From Mesodorylaimus sp. YZB2_4 (Eukaryota; Nematoda; Enoplea; Dorylaimida; Dorylaimidae), in assembly GCA_030248295.1 (NCBI GenBank), contig JASANH010000664.1:62001-126000 (forward strand): a DNA stretch of 64,000 nucleotides. The letters are read 5' to 3'. The translations under genes were made by a program, and so were the position numbers. The notes beneath the pieces are model-generated. The model worked only from the letters and a program-made list of their open reading frames with translations, was not told the origin of the DNA and made no database searches. Positions 24,192 through 35,377 of the stretch are shown one piece after another (within the stretch, counting starts at the first letter, position 1; each line of letters starts with the position of its first letter).

Positions 24192-27100
24192 TCATCGCCT
24201 GTCCCTCGAACCCGAACGCGGCCGACTTCCTCCTGGCTTCGTCGTCACCGTACCTTGAGCACTCGCATTGCCCGGCTTGGCCGCCTCGGCGCGCACTGAT
24301 TGCTGTTTCAGACGAAAAGCTGAAACGAGTCTCGTGTACTGGACGACAGTAAAGGAGACATATTATGCGTTCTTACCTTTTGCCAGTTCGTGTACGGTGG
24401 TCATCAGCTCGAGCAAAGTATGCAGAATGAGGCAGTACAGTTCCTTGACCCTCCCGTAGCCCAGCTCCTTGTACGACATGGCGCCGCAGCGAGACTTGTT
24501 GACCAGCCTGATGAATGGGTACAAATTTACCCTGCCCGTGTGCGCGAAAGCTTGATAATTTGAGTAGATGACGGTGTTGGCCGCCGAGTACGACATGCCA
24601 TCCTCGCACAGGAACACCGAGACAGGACGACGTTTCTTGTATTGCATGACTTGGTACCTGGCCGTCTGGTCCAACTTGTCCGCGTTCATCAGCACTTCCT
24701 CCTTGTTCCTCCAATTCGGATTGAACGGCAGGAGCAGCACGAAGATCTAAAATGAACAGTCGATGCCCGCGGCCCCGCGTGAAAACGACAATGCCAAACC
24801 TCAGGATCTTCCTGAAATGCTTCCCAAATCATTCGTTTTTTCTTTTTACTTTCCTGGTACAAGGCCATCTTGCCGACGGGGAAGCCGAGACTGTCGTCGA
24901 ACAATCGCCACTCGAGAACCACGTTCATGTCATTTTTACCCTCGACTACCTCTTTCGTGCCCACTTCTTTCGGGTACAGCGGATGGTTTTTAGGCAATGG
25001 CGCAGTGATGTCGATCACGCCGACCTGAAATAAATAATCATAATTCATAACACAGTTCTAAAGACGAGGCAACTCACGTTTTTCTCCGCCATGGCGAGCA
25101 GCAAATAATCGAGGGCTTCCTTTGGTGGCAGGGCCCCGATCATCACAGGATCCCCGTAGAAGTTGATCGTCTCGTTCAGGTTCAAGGCGATTTTCTTTTT
25201 ATTACAAAGCAAATCCACTTGCGTCGACATTTGCACATAGATCTTTTTGTTTTGAATCGTTGGCATCTTCGTGAACTTGGTTTTCACATCGACGATCCAG
25301 CTGGCCATCTTGCTGCGCATAAAGTCAAGGATTTGGTCCACGTTCCAGTTGCTGAATTCTCTCATCAGCCCACTGATCAAGTAGCCTTGGCTCGGCAGGA
25401 AATCCATCGCAAACTTTTCGCACCACTCGCGAATTTGTCTGTCATACCGGGCGATGATCGCACGATATAAAGCGATCTCCCGCGCTCGCCGTTCTTTCTC
25501 TTGTTGCTTCCTTTCCCTCTCTCGAATTTCCCTCTCACGCCTCTGCCTCTCCCGCTCCTCAATCTCCTTCCTCTTGCCTGAATGAGAACCAAAATTACTT
25601 TCAAGTCAAGTACGCCAATGCAAATGCTTACCAGCTTCGCGACGCTTCATGATACAACAAGCGATGCCAATGCTGGCGCCGATGACGGCCGCGACGGTCA
25701 CGCCTCCCAATGAGGACCCAACGACAACCCAGCCACCTAAAATAAGTACGCAACACTCACCAAATAAGTGAGTCGTGATTACCGTATGCTTACGGACAGC
25801 CACCGATCCTATCCAGATGATCCATGTCGTCACAGCCCGAATCGTAATCGTGGTTTGGCTTTCAGGGTCCTCCCGAGTTGACCAGCGCGTCACATTCCTC
25901 GGATGGGCTAAAGAACCGATTAGAATGAATATGCCCAAGGATCGCCCTCATCAGTTCTTACTATACAGGTCGAGGCCGCCGGGCGAATCGTGGGTGCCAT
26001 TATACCACAATTGGAACTGATTTCGCGGAAAGTTGCTGTTGTAGATGCTCAGGCACCGACCCTGATACAGACCAGCCTCCACAGGCTTAAACTTGCCCCC
26101 CTACAAAACAGAACTTGGGGACTAGCATCGGTGGGGGGGGGGGGCATGAATAACTGGCTTACTTTGGTTTTCTTGCCTTTTGGACTCGTCGTCTCGCAGT
26201 CGGGCTCGCTGAACTCGGGCGGGGGAGGGGGATCCAACTCCCAACTGACCTCGTCCTCGGCATCGCTGTTACCGCGTTTCTCCGGAATGGCCTTCAGGAA
26301 GCCATCTGAAATAACAATCAGTTACACGACTGCAGGTTATTCAAACTGGGAGACTTACTGGGCACTGAGATGAGATTGGCGAGCAGACGAGCCTCGTAAT
26401 CCTTGTCGCTCAAGATACATTCTAGCGAGCCGATGTTCGGTTCATTGAAAAACTCTTTAGGCAGCGTAATCTGCTGGCCCAAACCGCACTTCGGGAAGGT
26501 TAAAGGCGCCACTTTCCCATTGTAGGTGAAGGTGCAGTTGACAGCGGCGTTGACCGAACGGCTTTGTGGCGGACATATCAAGTCGACCGAAGTGGTGTTG
26601 GCCTTGACGACTTCGTTGAACTTGACAGGGCCGCCAAAGTTTTTTATTTGCGGCGTTTTTCCTAAAGAAGCGACCACGGTTTTTTTTGCTAAGCAGTTAT
26701 CAAACTATTTTGACGTACCTTCCCCAGAACACGTCGGCTTTTCTTCGGCCCGGGCGTTTTTGTAATCTTTTTTGGCGGCAGAATCGCATTGTGAACGGAA
26801 TTCCGAAGCTCCACCGCATATTTCGTTGGTTCTTCCGTGTTGTCGGGCGCATGTGGCCGGGTCGATGTCGCATTTCGTCCCATCCTTGGTGACGAAGCAG
26901 AATTCGCTGTTTTCGTTCGAACATTTTTCGCCGGCTCCACCTGCAATAGAAAAAATTGTTGGGTGTGGATGCTGGTCACCTCGGTTGTTTGCGTGCGACA
27001 ATCCTGGCTAGCGGAAGCGGCGTTGTGACACTGCTTTCCGAACGTTATTTCAGGGCCCTTCCCCTTCCCTCGTCGTCCAAGGTCCTATTATGTTCAAGGC

Positions 27101-27950
27101 ACGTACAATTTGACCACCCTTTTCCGCAATGATCAGACGCAATTTTGCGTTTTTGGCGACCCAGCGCGGGGGAGGAGGCCGTATACTGGGATCTTTACGA
27201 TGCATCGTTTGTATCTCTCCAATCGACTCTGTACAAACTCCATCCCGAAACAAAGCACTCGACTTACACGTCCGGTACTCGTAGATGAACGCGTCGTCTG
27301 ATCGCTGGCCGTTGAACATGGCGTAGTACTTGCCAAACTTGCTGGTCTTATTCAACGGGAAACGGAACTTGGCCACCCCGCTCGGATCGCAGTCCGCCGT
27401 CAGCACTACGTTGCCATCTTCATCGACCAGAGTCATAGACGTGGTGCACTGCGCTTGACGGAGCTCGGCGCTGATTTCCGCGACTCCACCATCTTCGGCC
27501 ACAGTCACCTCGATGCCTTTCGCGTTGAAAAATTTGACCGACCTGATCTCTTAAACGAAACAGACAATCGTGGAAAAATACGAGAGGAAATCGGTGATTT
27601 TCCTGGCTCATTCGCGCACTCGCGGCGGATTCCGAAGGAGCAAATCAGTATTTGCTTACCAGGCCTCGCCATCGTCGCGATCGACGATTTGCTTTCCGAC
27701 TTTGATTTTGACGTCGACTTGACTTTTCGCACGACGTTTCGACGATTCCGCTTCGATAATGCAATCAAAGGTTTCGACGCAACTGATTCGACGGCTGACT
27801 AAACGGAATCAATGCGCACACTCTCTTGGCTCGACTTCGCCTTGCCCCAGCCCACTTTACACTTTGTCCGTGTTGCACGGCGGGGTAAAAGTGAGGTTCG
27901 AGTGCAGGTTCCAGCATCCCATTTTATTGCCTTCGAGAGCTGAATGACCA
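24192..27950 (-). CDS. Single-pass receptor with Ig-like/Cys-rich ectodomain and PTP-like (probably inactive) cytoplasmic domain
   Basis: Minus-strand exons, 5' end open: about 27854-27948, about 27660-27798 (FDCIIEAESS), about 27100-27548 (TADCDPSGVAKFRFP, NGQRSDDAFIYEYRTC), 26719-26940 (eight Cys including EKCSNENSEFCFV), 26359-26661 (VDLICPP, VNCTFTYNGK), 26163-26305, 25962-26100 (AGLYQGRCLSIYN), 25794-25907, 25632-25736, 25078-25577, 24800-25024, 24376-24746 and 24192-24319. The exon at 25632-25736 holds the membrane segment WVVVGSSLGGVTVAAVIGAS followed by CCIMKRRE. Then comes an Arg/Glu-rich coiled coil and a domain with PTP-like order: GALPPKEALDYLLLAMAEKNV, then RPVSVFLCEDGMSYSAANT at the P-loop position, then SRCGAMSYKELGYGRVKELY. 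The P-loop Cys is present but the invariant Arg is not, so catalysis is unlikely. The PTP assignment is by eye. One upstream join (27.0-27.1 kb) is unresolved. Confidence 0.55.
26133..26144 (+). repeat. Poly-G tract, 12 G
   Basis: A run of 12 G in an intron of the minus-strand receptor gene (poly-C in the transcript). See the finding on poly-G tracts. Confidence 0.95.
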
Positions 27951-28134
27951 TTTCTGGCCATCAAGACCAAATAAGCTGTCTTTTAAGAATCGCCTGCATC
28001 GATGACTTTTCACGCAGTGCGCAGCCAGTTCGGAGACAGAAAGCATAACCTTTCAGCGGTGGGGCCAAGATTCGCTGAATCTAAGAATCGCTGGCTGCTG
28101 GCAAGCCTTTGTTACTGGATCAATAAATTGACCT
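27951..28134. other. Junction between receptor gene and Helitron
   Basis: The receptor's first exon and the Helitron's 5' end should both lie near here. I found neither a start codon with signal peptide nor a diagnostic Helitron 5'-TC end. Confidence 0.3.
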
Positions 28135-29203
28135 GTGCTCGAAATTGGACTGACCAGTCCACACCAGAACCCTCGTCCGATTCAGACTGAAAACTTGGAA
28201 AAAATTGCGGTGCTCTGGTCTGGCTCAGGAGCCGACATTTCACCCGAGGCAGTGACGGTAGATGAAACGGAGGAAAGCACAGAAATAAAACTGAAGTCGC
28301 TTCCTTATGCTATCGAATTTTTAAAAAAGACATTCACCAAAAGCCAATCTGTATTTGTGCCTCGTGTCGAATCATGCATTATAAGACCCAAGTGCGGAAT
28401 GTAAGCTTCGTTTCAGACGAGAAAACGGGTACTGTGAAAGTGTACACTGGCACTAGCCAAAAGAGGGAAGGTTCAGAAAAACAGTGCAATGATCTGTGGC
28501 TGCAATGTATGGAATTCTAAAAGCGGGGAACAAAGACACTGACAAGACCTCTGTGTGCCATCGCTGTTTCTCTGGCTTGACTGCAGGCAGGAAAAATTCA
28601 CTAGTGTCGGTATTTAACAAGCTTGAAGTAGCAGAGACGCCTGCCGAGCTTGCAGACCTGAACGATTTCGAAAAGCACTTTATACAAAAGGCAAAATGCT
28701 TTCAGGTCATTTATCGTCTGGGCACTGTTCAGTCCAAGTTACCAGCGTGGTGCAGAGTGAAAGGACGCAAAGGCCAGGTTGTGCACTATCCGCTTCCCAT
28801 CGAAGAGACTCTCCGCACATTGCCTGATCCAAAAAGCATGCCTGACCCCAATTTATTCGTCGTGGTCTATGGTGTGCCTACTAAATATAAAATGGTGTGG
28901 AAAGCATTGGTTGATGTCGCGAAAATCAAAAAGGCCATCGAAAAGTTAATGCAGAACAATCCAGAGTATAAAAACCTGGATGACGGATGGGAGCCACTCA
29001 GTGGTCTGGAAATGACGGATGGCGAGTGCGACGAGGAGGTGATTCAAGAATGCGAGGGCTTTGCTAGGCAACCCACGGTACGAAAGATTGGAAAGGAAGA
29101 GGAAACCAGAATTATGGAGTCGTATACTGTGCACCCACTGTACAAAAAGCGTCAAGAGGGCACGAGTTTGGAGCTGTATCAGATGGAAAGGGTGGAGTCC
29201 TAG
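28135..29203 (+). pseudogene. Helitron N-terminal region, DUF6570-like
   Basis: The 28496-29203 frame has a CHRC-type Cys-His-Cys start, then LNDFEKHFIQKAKCFQVIYRLG, and later HYPLPIEETLRTLPDP and NLFVVVYGVPTKY. This is the layout of the DUF6570-like region that precedes Rep in many animal Helitron proteins. The segment at 28135-28404 (IAVLWSGSG, VPRVESC) may be its upstream part in another frame. The frame ends at a TAG after which the same frame continues into Rep, so the stop is a decay mutation. Confidence 0.55.
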
Positions 29204-30640
29204 CGAATTGACCCAAGGGAAGAAAAGCTTGACTTAATGTGCTTCCCTCACCTGTTCCCGAATGGCAGGAATGGCGAAGGGGAAAAGCGAGACTCAAAAC
29301 TGTCGAATACAGACTTTGTTAAAAGTCGGATGTACAACGAGAATCCAAAGTTCAGGCATGACCATCAGTACCTTTTCTACTTGTTGCATAAGTACCAACT
29401 TCGTGCCATTGCAAACTCGATAAGCCAGACCCTCCGCAATACGTACGCATACAATGATGTTACCGTGGGCGAGTTTGTAAGGCGAGTGGCCGCTGGGGAG
29501 CAAGAGTTGGAAGCCAACTTGTCCTCCGCCTTTCGAAAAATCCGAGGCACCGCCGAATACTGGGAGCAGCAGCGCATGGATTTGAGGACCATGGTTCGTG
29601 AACTGGGTCCCCCATGCTGGTTCCTGACTTTTAGTGCAGCGGAGTACTCGGATGATTGGCAAGATATGCGCGATGTACTGATCGAAGCAAAAAAATGCGT
29701 GCAGGGCATAAACGAGATGACTAATGGCGAGCGATGCGCCATGGACCCGGTCTTCGCATCAAAGCGCTTTCACCACAGATTTCGTGCGCTCATGAGCAAT
29801 GTTATCTTGAACAAGAATGGTCCCCTTGGTGAAGTGACCGATTTCTTTTGGCGAGTTGAGTACCAGGCTAGGGGTGCGCCTCACTACCACATGGTAGTCT
29901 GGGTCAAGGATGCCCCCAGGATTGGAATCGACCCACCAGAAAAGGTGCTCGAGTTTATTCAAAAGTATGCCAAATGTCGCTTGCCTGACAAAGTCAAGGA
30001 ACCTCTATTGCATAAGATGGTCACTGCCTGCCGGTTGCACCACTGCAACAAATACTGCAAAAAGATACGCAACAGGTGCAGATTTGGATTTCCCAGGGAT
30101 CCAACAGAAGTTGCCACTCTGAATGATCCTTTGAAAAATGTTGGGCAGCGTCTACGAGGAAAGAACAAGTCTCGTTTGTACTATCTACCACGCACTACCG
30201 CAGAGAAGTACGTCAATGACTGCAATCCCGAGTTACTCTTGCTGTGGCAGGCGAAAATGGACATCCAGTTTGTTGGTGAGAATACGAATGCCGTGGTTAA
30301 TTACATTGTGAATCACGTAACGAAAAAAGAAAAGTCAGCATTGCAAGACTTATGGGACAACCTGAAGCAAGACAAGTCAGTGTATTCCCGCCTGTTCAAC
30401 ATTGCTTGTCGCTCCCTGGCTATGCGTGAGTGCGGTGCTTACGAAGCCGTGGACTTACTGACGGGTCAGAGGCTGTTCGAAAAAAGTCGCTGCATCAAGT
30501 ACATCTGTTCACGAAAGCCTCAGTCGCGCCCCAAAGTACTTAAACCGCTGGCCACTCTGAAAACGATGAGTCCAGAATCCATGGATAAGTTCGACGGGAA
30601 CTGGATCTCGACCTACTACCCAGACAGGCCGACAGCATGG
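29204..30640 (+). pseudogene. Helitron Rep (HUH endonuclease) domain
   Basis: This is the replication initiator that nicks and joins single strands in rolling-circle transposition. The Helitron-like N domain begins MCFPHLFPNGRNGEGE, which is the family's LFP-G motif. It continues through LGPPCWFLTFSAAEY and FWRVEYQARGAPHYHMVVWV, where HYH is the metal-binding HUH motif. A Cys/His cluster follows (CRLHHCNKYCKK...CRFGFPRD), as usual. The frame continues from the DUF6570-like segment across a TAG. Near 30640 it shifts, so RPTAW runs out in this frame while ENMCLYDFMRLHDR continues in the next. The element is therefore non-functional. Confidence 0.88.
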
Positions 30641-33290
30641 AGAATATGTGCCTGTACGATTTCATGAGATTGCACGATCGAGACTCGAGCTCCAACGAGA
30701 GCCCGTTAGCATTCAAGACGGGCTCCAATGGCAGACTGGTTGTACGAAGCAAGCCTTACTTAATCAGTCACGCAATGTTTAGCTACAAAGAGCAAATGGA
30801 AGACTACTGTTACTCGCTCTTACTTCTCTTCAAGCCGTTTCGAAATGAGAGCGAGGAACTTCTTGATCCAGACACTCGCAGCTGCATTCCAGTGTTCCAA
30901 CAAGAGCTGTTGCACAATCAGCGAGTGGCTGAATACCAACACAGGCTGGTGGTCAGGGAAGAGGAGGCAGAGAAAAATAAGCAAGCCATCGAGCAAGAAA
31001 TAAATGCAGGCACGCAGGAAGGAGAACAGAGCACAGCCCGCTGACGCAGGAAGGAGAACAGAGCACCCGCTGATGCAGATCCGCAGGTACTGGTTGCAGG
31101 AGAACCAAATGCGGTAGTGCAGGCCATGGAAGAGTTCCACGAAGTCATGCAAAACGTGGGTGAGGATAGCCTTGAAGATAACATGGCGAACATGAACCCT
31201 GACCAGATACGCATTTTTAACAAAATCACGAGTGGCCTGCAAAGCGGAAGCAGCGAGCCTTTAAGGCTTTTTATTAGCGGAGATGGTGGTGTGGGAAAAA
31301 GTTTTCTAATCAACACGCTGAAACTTTGGATGATATAGCAGTACAGGTCAGTCGAAGGTCCAAACGTGGCAGTTGCTGCATACACGGGCTTGGCTGCTTT
31401 TAATGTGGGCGGGGTCACGTTGCACAGCTTGCTTCAATTACCAGTGCAACACGGGCTGAAGACCAAGTACAGTCCGCTGTCGGACGCAGCTGTCGACACG
31501 CTCTCAAAGTACATGAAAAATGTGAAAATCACTGTGATCGACGAAATCAGCATGGTCTCAAACCTGATGCTGGCCTATGTGCATTTGCGATTGAACGAAG
31601 TGTTTAATAAAAGTGAGCACAGCCTGTTCTGCAACATGTGTAATAGGTGCCTTCAGTGGTTATCCTATTTGCATAAGACATCTAGTGTGCACACGAGGCA
31701 CAGACTATTTGTCTCCCTCCTCCCTGGTCAGGGCCGAGCGAGGCCAAGAGGCCGAGCTGACTGGTTTTCCTAACATGCGAGGGATTGATAGGACTAGTTC
31801 CTGGACCCCGAGCACCGCCTATATAAAGGCTCTGCTCCTGGCCTGACGAGATCAGTTCGATCAGTGAGACTCCTCGACGACCCGACGATTGTAGCCGGCT
31901 CTTCCGATCCTGCGTGAGTCCCCCTGGTCCGGCGTAGTGGACTCGTGTGAATAAACTACATCGGTACCTGGGCTGCGTGGCTTGATTCGAACCTCACACC
32001 ATAGCGCAGTTGGTTCAGTGTCCACGCACGAGAACCCGACTGTTTCACATGCACATGATTTTGATGGGTGACCCGATGCAGCTCCAGCCGATCGGCGATG
32101 GACCCCCGTTGCAATCACTGAACGCTGCACAGGTAAACCACCTTGGTGGACTGGGTGCACCCGATCTGTGGGAGAATTTCGAGTACGATGAATTGACCAT
32201 AAACATGCGCCAAAAGGATGATCCTCAATTCGCGGGCATACTGGAGAAACTGAGATTTGGCCAGATGACCGAACAGGACGTCGGTGTTTTACAGACGCGC
32301 CTTATTCCTGTGCCCGAACGTGCCGATCCTTTGAAGGCGTTTTCAGAAAAATACTGGGAGCTGCGCAGTCAAGGTCACGAGGTGCTGTGCTTGATGCCAT
32401 TGCAAAAGATGGTCAAAGATTTCAATGAACACAGGCTCGCCTCGGAAGCAAATCCAATAGTCGAGCTACCAGCCATAGACAGTTTCGAATACATAGGAAG
32501 GCGTGCATCCAAGAAGCAGGCTGAAAAAGCTAAAGAACAGTTGAAAAAGAAAGCAGAAAAGCAGGAAAATCGAGAAACTGCTGGAATCGAAGACATTTTA
32601 CGTCTTTGCATTGGTGCAAGAGTCATGCTGGTCCGAAACGTCAAACTTGAAGCTGGTTTGGAAAATGGGGCCACCGGTCGAGTCACTGGATTTTAATATC
32701 AGGTAGGCGGGAAAATCATTGAAGGTGTAAGAGTCAAGTTTGACAATGTGGCAGGCGAAGTGACGCTTCTTCGAAAAGTGACCAAGTTCGAGCTGATGCC
32801 ACAGATCTATGTGCATCGAAATCAGTTTTCACTGGTTTTAACCTACGCTATAACCATTCACAAATCTCAAGGCATGAGCGCATCGCACGTGATGGCTGAT
32901 GTCGGCAACCACATCTTTGAAGGACATGGTGAAGCTAGTGCTGGCATGACCTACGTGGCCTTATCTAGAGTTAGGACTTTGGCTGGTCTGCACTTGATGA
33001 ACTTTGACCCGAGCCTGGCCTACGCGAACACAAAATGCCTGAAAGAAATCAATCGCTTGCGATCGGAGTATATGCGTGATTCGCCTCAGCTCCCAGTGAC
33101 AAAGAGGAGACTGAAAAAAGTGATTGATCGGCCTGGGAGTCAGAGCATGAAATTGGCCTTGCAGCCTGGCATGGTGCAAGAAGAGACGGGTGGCACTAAG
33201 GAACCACCAAAACAAAAGGGCAAACCAAAAGCAGCATCCAAACCGCGTTCTACAAAGCGAAAAGCTACTCGTATTGAGTGTTGAACCACC
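30641..33290 (+). pseudogene. Helitron PIF1-like helicase domain, interrupted
   Basis: Superfamily 1B helicase that would unwind the transposing strand. Motif I is FISGDGGVGKSFLI (Walker A, about 31275-31315), motif II VIDEISMVS (about 31535), motif III MILMGDPMQLQPIGDG (about 32055) and motif IV/V-like NMRQKDDPQF and GARVMLVRN. The end carries TYAITIHKSQGMSASHV and GMTYVALSRVRTLAGLHL. The frame has stops at 31042-31044, 31336-31338 and 32694-32696. A 409-bp LTR splits FCNM from HMILMGD. Removal of that insert plus one target duplicate (413 bp) matches the frame change between 31.6 and 32.0 kb. Confidence 0.88.
31639..32047 (+). mobile_element. 409-bp solo LTR inserted in the Helitron helicase
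   Basis: The insert starts TGTAATAGG and ends CTGTTTCA, flanked on both sides by CATG (31635-31638 and 32048-32051). It holds a TATA box (CTATATAAAGG, TATAAA at 31822-31827) and, about 125 bases on, AATAAA at 31950-31955: the U3-R-U5 order of an LTR. No internal retrotransposon coding region remains, so this is the product of LTR-LTR recombination. Family unknown. Confidence 0.8.
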
Positions 33291-33299
33291 CGCTAAGAA

Positions 33300-35377
33300 A
33301 GGAAGGATGGCTGTGGAAGGCAGTCTGGTTGCACCGAAGACGACAAGCGCAAAAAGAAAACTGGATTCCATGCCTATTCGAAGAACAAAACGCAAAGAAA
33401 ACGCCTGAAAAATGCCTGAAAGTGCAGTAGGCACATCGAGAGAGAACGTAGAATTTATGCAACTCGCAAGCATTTCGCGGCCTCCTGGCCTGTGCAATCC
33501 TGGTGGCGTGGTTTGCTATTCCAATGTAGCTATGCACGCTCTCATGTCGTTGCATAGCTTTCGCAAAGTGTGCAATAACTTGCCAGCCATGCAAGGGAAA
33601 CCGTTCCAAAAGGAGTTGGTTATATTTTGGCGACAATACGAAGCTCAGGAAATGCAAAAGCAGCCAGCTGTGATGTCGAACCAAAACATACGCACTGCGC
33701 TTTCTGCCAAGGGCAGGTTCGCATTCAATGACGGAGACGGCCAACAATGTTCCCGGGAATTTATACAGGCAGTGATCCAAAAAACTAAAGTGCCCGACTT
33801 GTTCTAAGTGCACTGGCTAGAAAAGTTTATGTGCCAGCATAGCACGTGCGGTAAACAATGGACAAGCACGGGCTTGAATATCACGCCATATTTCTTTGTG
33901 CTGCCTTGGGACAATCATATATCGAGGAGATGATGGGATTCAGAGCCGAAAAAGAGAGAGCATGCCAAAATTGCTCACGCAAAGGAATGGTGGGAAAGGC
34001 AATCGAAATTGTGTCGATTCTTGACTAATTCTTACTGTGAATATTTCGATACGAAAGCGGGACGGCCAACTTGGCTTCAGTGAAGGAGTTCGATCCAGAC
34101 CTGATAACAATATTCGGCAAAACGTATCGAGTAGTTGCCGCAATTGAGCACATCGGCTCAAGGTGGAAATATACTTCTGCCCGAAAGCTGCCTGTAGGTA
34201 TTCGTGCACATGCCCGTAAAATCTAGCCAATCAGGAAAGGGCTGGGCGGGCCAGAGCAGCACGCGCACTGGCCAGTAAGAATATTGCGGTTTTTTGCCTG
34301 CCAGTAGACTCGCCCGAATCATGCACGTACGCGCCAGTAAGTATAGTGCGTATTTCGCTACTGGCTGCACTCGCCAGTACTGGCAGATGCACGGAGGGTG
34401 TCGCCCGTAGATTTTTGCTGCGTGCAGCTGCCAGTTGCGTTCCACTTTCGGCCATGTTTTGGGAGCGTGGCTTGGTGTTTTGGCGCAGGACGGGGTGGCT
34501 TCGGAAATTTTTGTGGAATGTATCAGTTTTTCTTTGCTCTTTCTATTCTTGCTCGATTCTTGCTAAGGCTTCGAAAAATAGATTTTATCGGGAACGAAAA
34601 ATTTTGATTTTTTTCTAGTGAATACAAATTTGCCTGAAAATCAAGTTGAGAAATCTTGATTTTTTCAAGTGTGCGCGAAAATTCACCTGAGAATCAAAAC
34701 GAATCTTGATTTTTTCTAAGTTTTCAAGTACAGTAAAATTTTATTCAAGATTTCAAATTTTCTTGAAACAAGAATCGAGTTTTCAAGATTTTTGAGAAAA
34801 CTTGATTTTGGCGGTCGTAGCTTCCCGTAACTGTTATGAAATACGAAACATCAGGATTATTGTAAACAGCGCAATCGTCAAGGCGCGTTGTGGGACCATT
34901 TTCAAGTTTCTTGAAAAAAGAGAGAAAGAATAACGGAGAGGATCATTATATCTAATTATCGGCAACGCGGTTATAGCAGACATGGTATTATGAACGCAAT
35001 ATACTTGTGAACAGTGCTGGCAGCTGCCCGTTTTGAAGCCATCACGGGCTAGTGCCAGTACTGGCTCTATGAGTTGCCAGTAGACGCTGGGCGGGTAGCC
35101 AGCCAGTTCGGAGCAGTCTCCGTGCACGTGCCAGGAGAGCTGCCCGTACGGTCATCTGCCCGTACGGGCACCCACCGAGCAGAAGTATATTCCCACCTTT
35201 AGGCCCGACGTCTGGTCACTATATTGTTTATTCAAGACGTGGAAACTTATGGTGGCTGTGCAATGACAGCCGAGTCAGCGAAGACACGATACCAAAAGAT
35301 CTAAAAACGATAAGTTTTTTGATGTTGGAAAATATAAAAACGCCACGCCCTTCTGTGTGTATCAGCATCTTGTAATG
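33300..35377 (+). pseudogene. USP-type deubiquitinase-like domain downstream of the Helitron helicase
   Basis: After a basic linker (KRKATR, KRKENA), a C19-like domain follows. It has a Cys box PPGLCNPGGVVCYSNVAMHAL (about 33480-33545), a QQD-box-like DGDGQQCSREFIQAVIQ (about 33735-33780), Cys pairs (MCQHSTC, CQNCSRKG) at a position where USPs have zinc fingers, and a His box split by an insert: KTYRVVAAIEHIGS (to 34160) and GPTSGHYIVYSRRGNLWWL (from 35202), then CNDSRVSE. The Cys box has one more residue before the Cys than the usual GNTC. It ends about 35377. Several stops and a frameshift between 33805 and 34150 make it a pseudogene. Whether it was fused to the helicase is inferred from the shared strand and nearly continuous frame. 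Confidence 0.7.
34161..35198. mobile_element. 1,038-bp TIR element in the USP His box
   Basis: The ends are inverted copies of AGGTGGRAATATACTTCTGC, at 34161-34180 and 35179-35198. Flanks are TCA (34158-34160) and TTA (35199-35201), compatible with a diverged 3-bp TWA-type target duplication. Removal joins HIGS to GPTSGHY in frame. The outer parts are packed with GCCAGTA / TACTGGC motifs and GCCCGTACGGGC palindromes in both orientations; the core is AT-rich and non-coding. A non-autonomous PIF/Harbinger-like MITE is the best guess, on the 3-bp duplication only. Confidence 0.75.

Larger units (their letters stand above)
28135..35377 (+). mobile_element. Decayed Helitron with Rep-helicase and USP-like domain
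   Basis: One plus-strand coding region, now broken, carries in order a DUF6570-like segment, an HUH Rep domain, a PIF1-like helicase and a ubiquitin-specific-protease-like domain. In-frame stops lie at 29201-29203, 31042-31044, 31336-31338 and 32694-32696. A frameshift lies near 30640, another between about 33250 and 33290, and more stops and a frameshift fall after 33805. Two younger elements are inserted: 31639-32047 and 34161-35198. A 31-base tandem duplication lies at 31011-31070. The 5' TC and 3' CTRR/hairpin ends were not identified, so the outer limits are those of recognisable coding sequence only. Confidence 0.85.

Noticed and set aside
25606..25938. In-frame reading with a TGA in PSEECDALVNSGGP in the receptor gene, suggesting selenocysteine or a stop.
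   Set aside because: The other frame (THPRNVTRW...SVAVRGWVVV) keeps splice phase on both sides and has no stop.
32000..32035. tRNA-like sequence TAGCGCAGTTGGTTCAGTG and TGATTCGAACC near the end of the solo LTR.
   Set aside because: The A-box-like motif is on the plus strand and the B-box-like motif on the minus strand, so they cannot be one tRNA; the LTR reading explains the segment.
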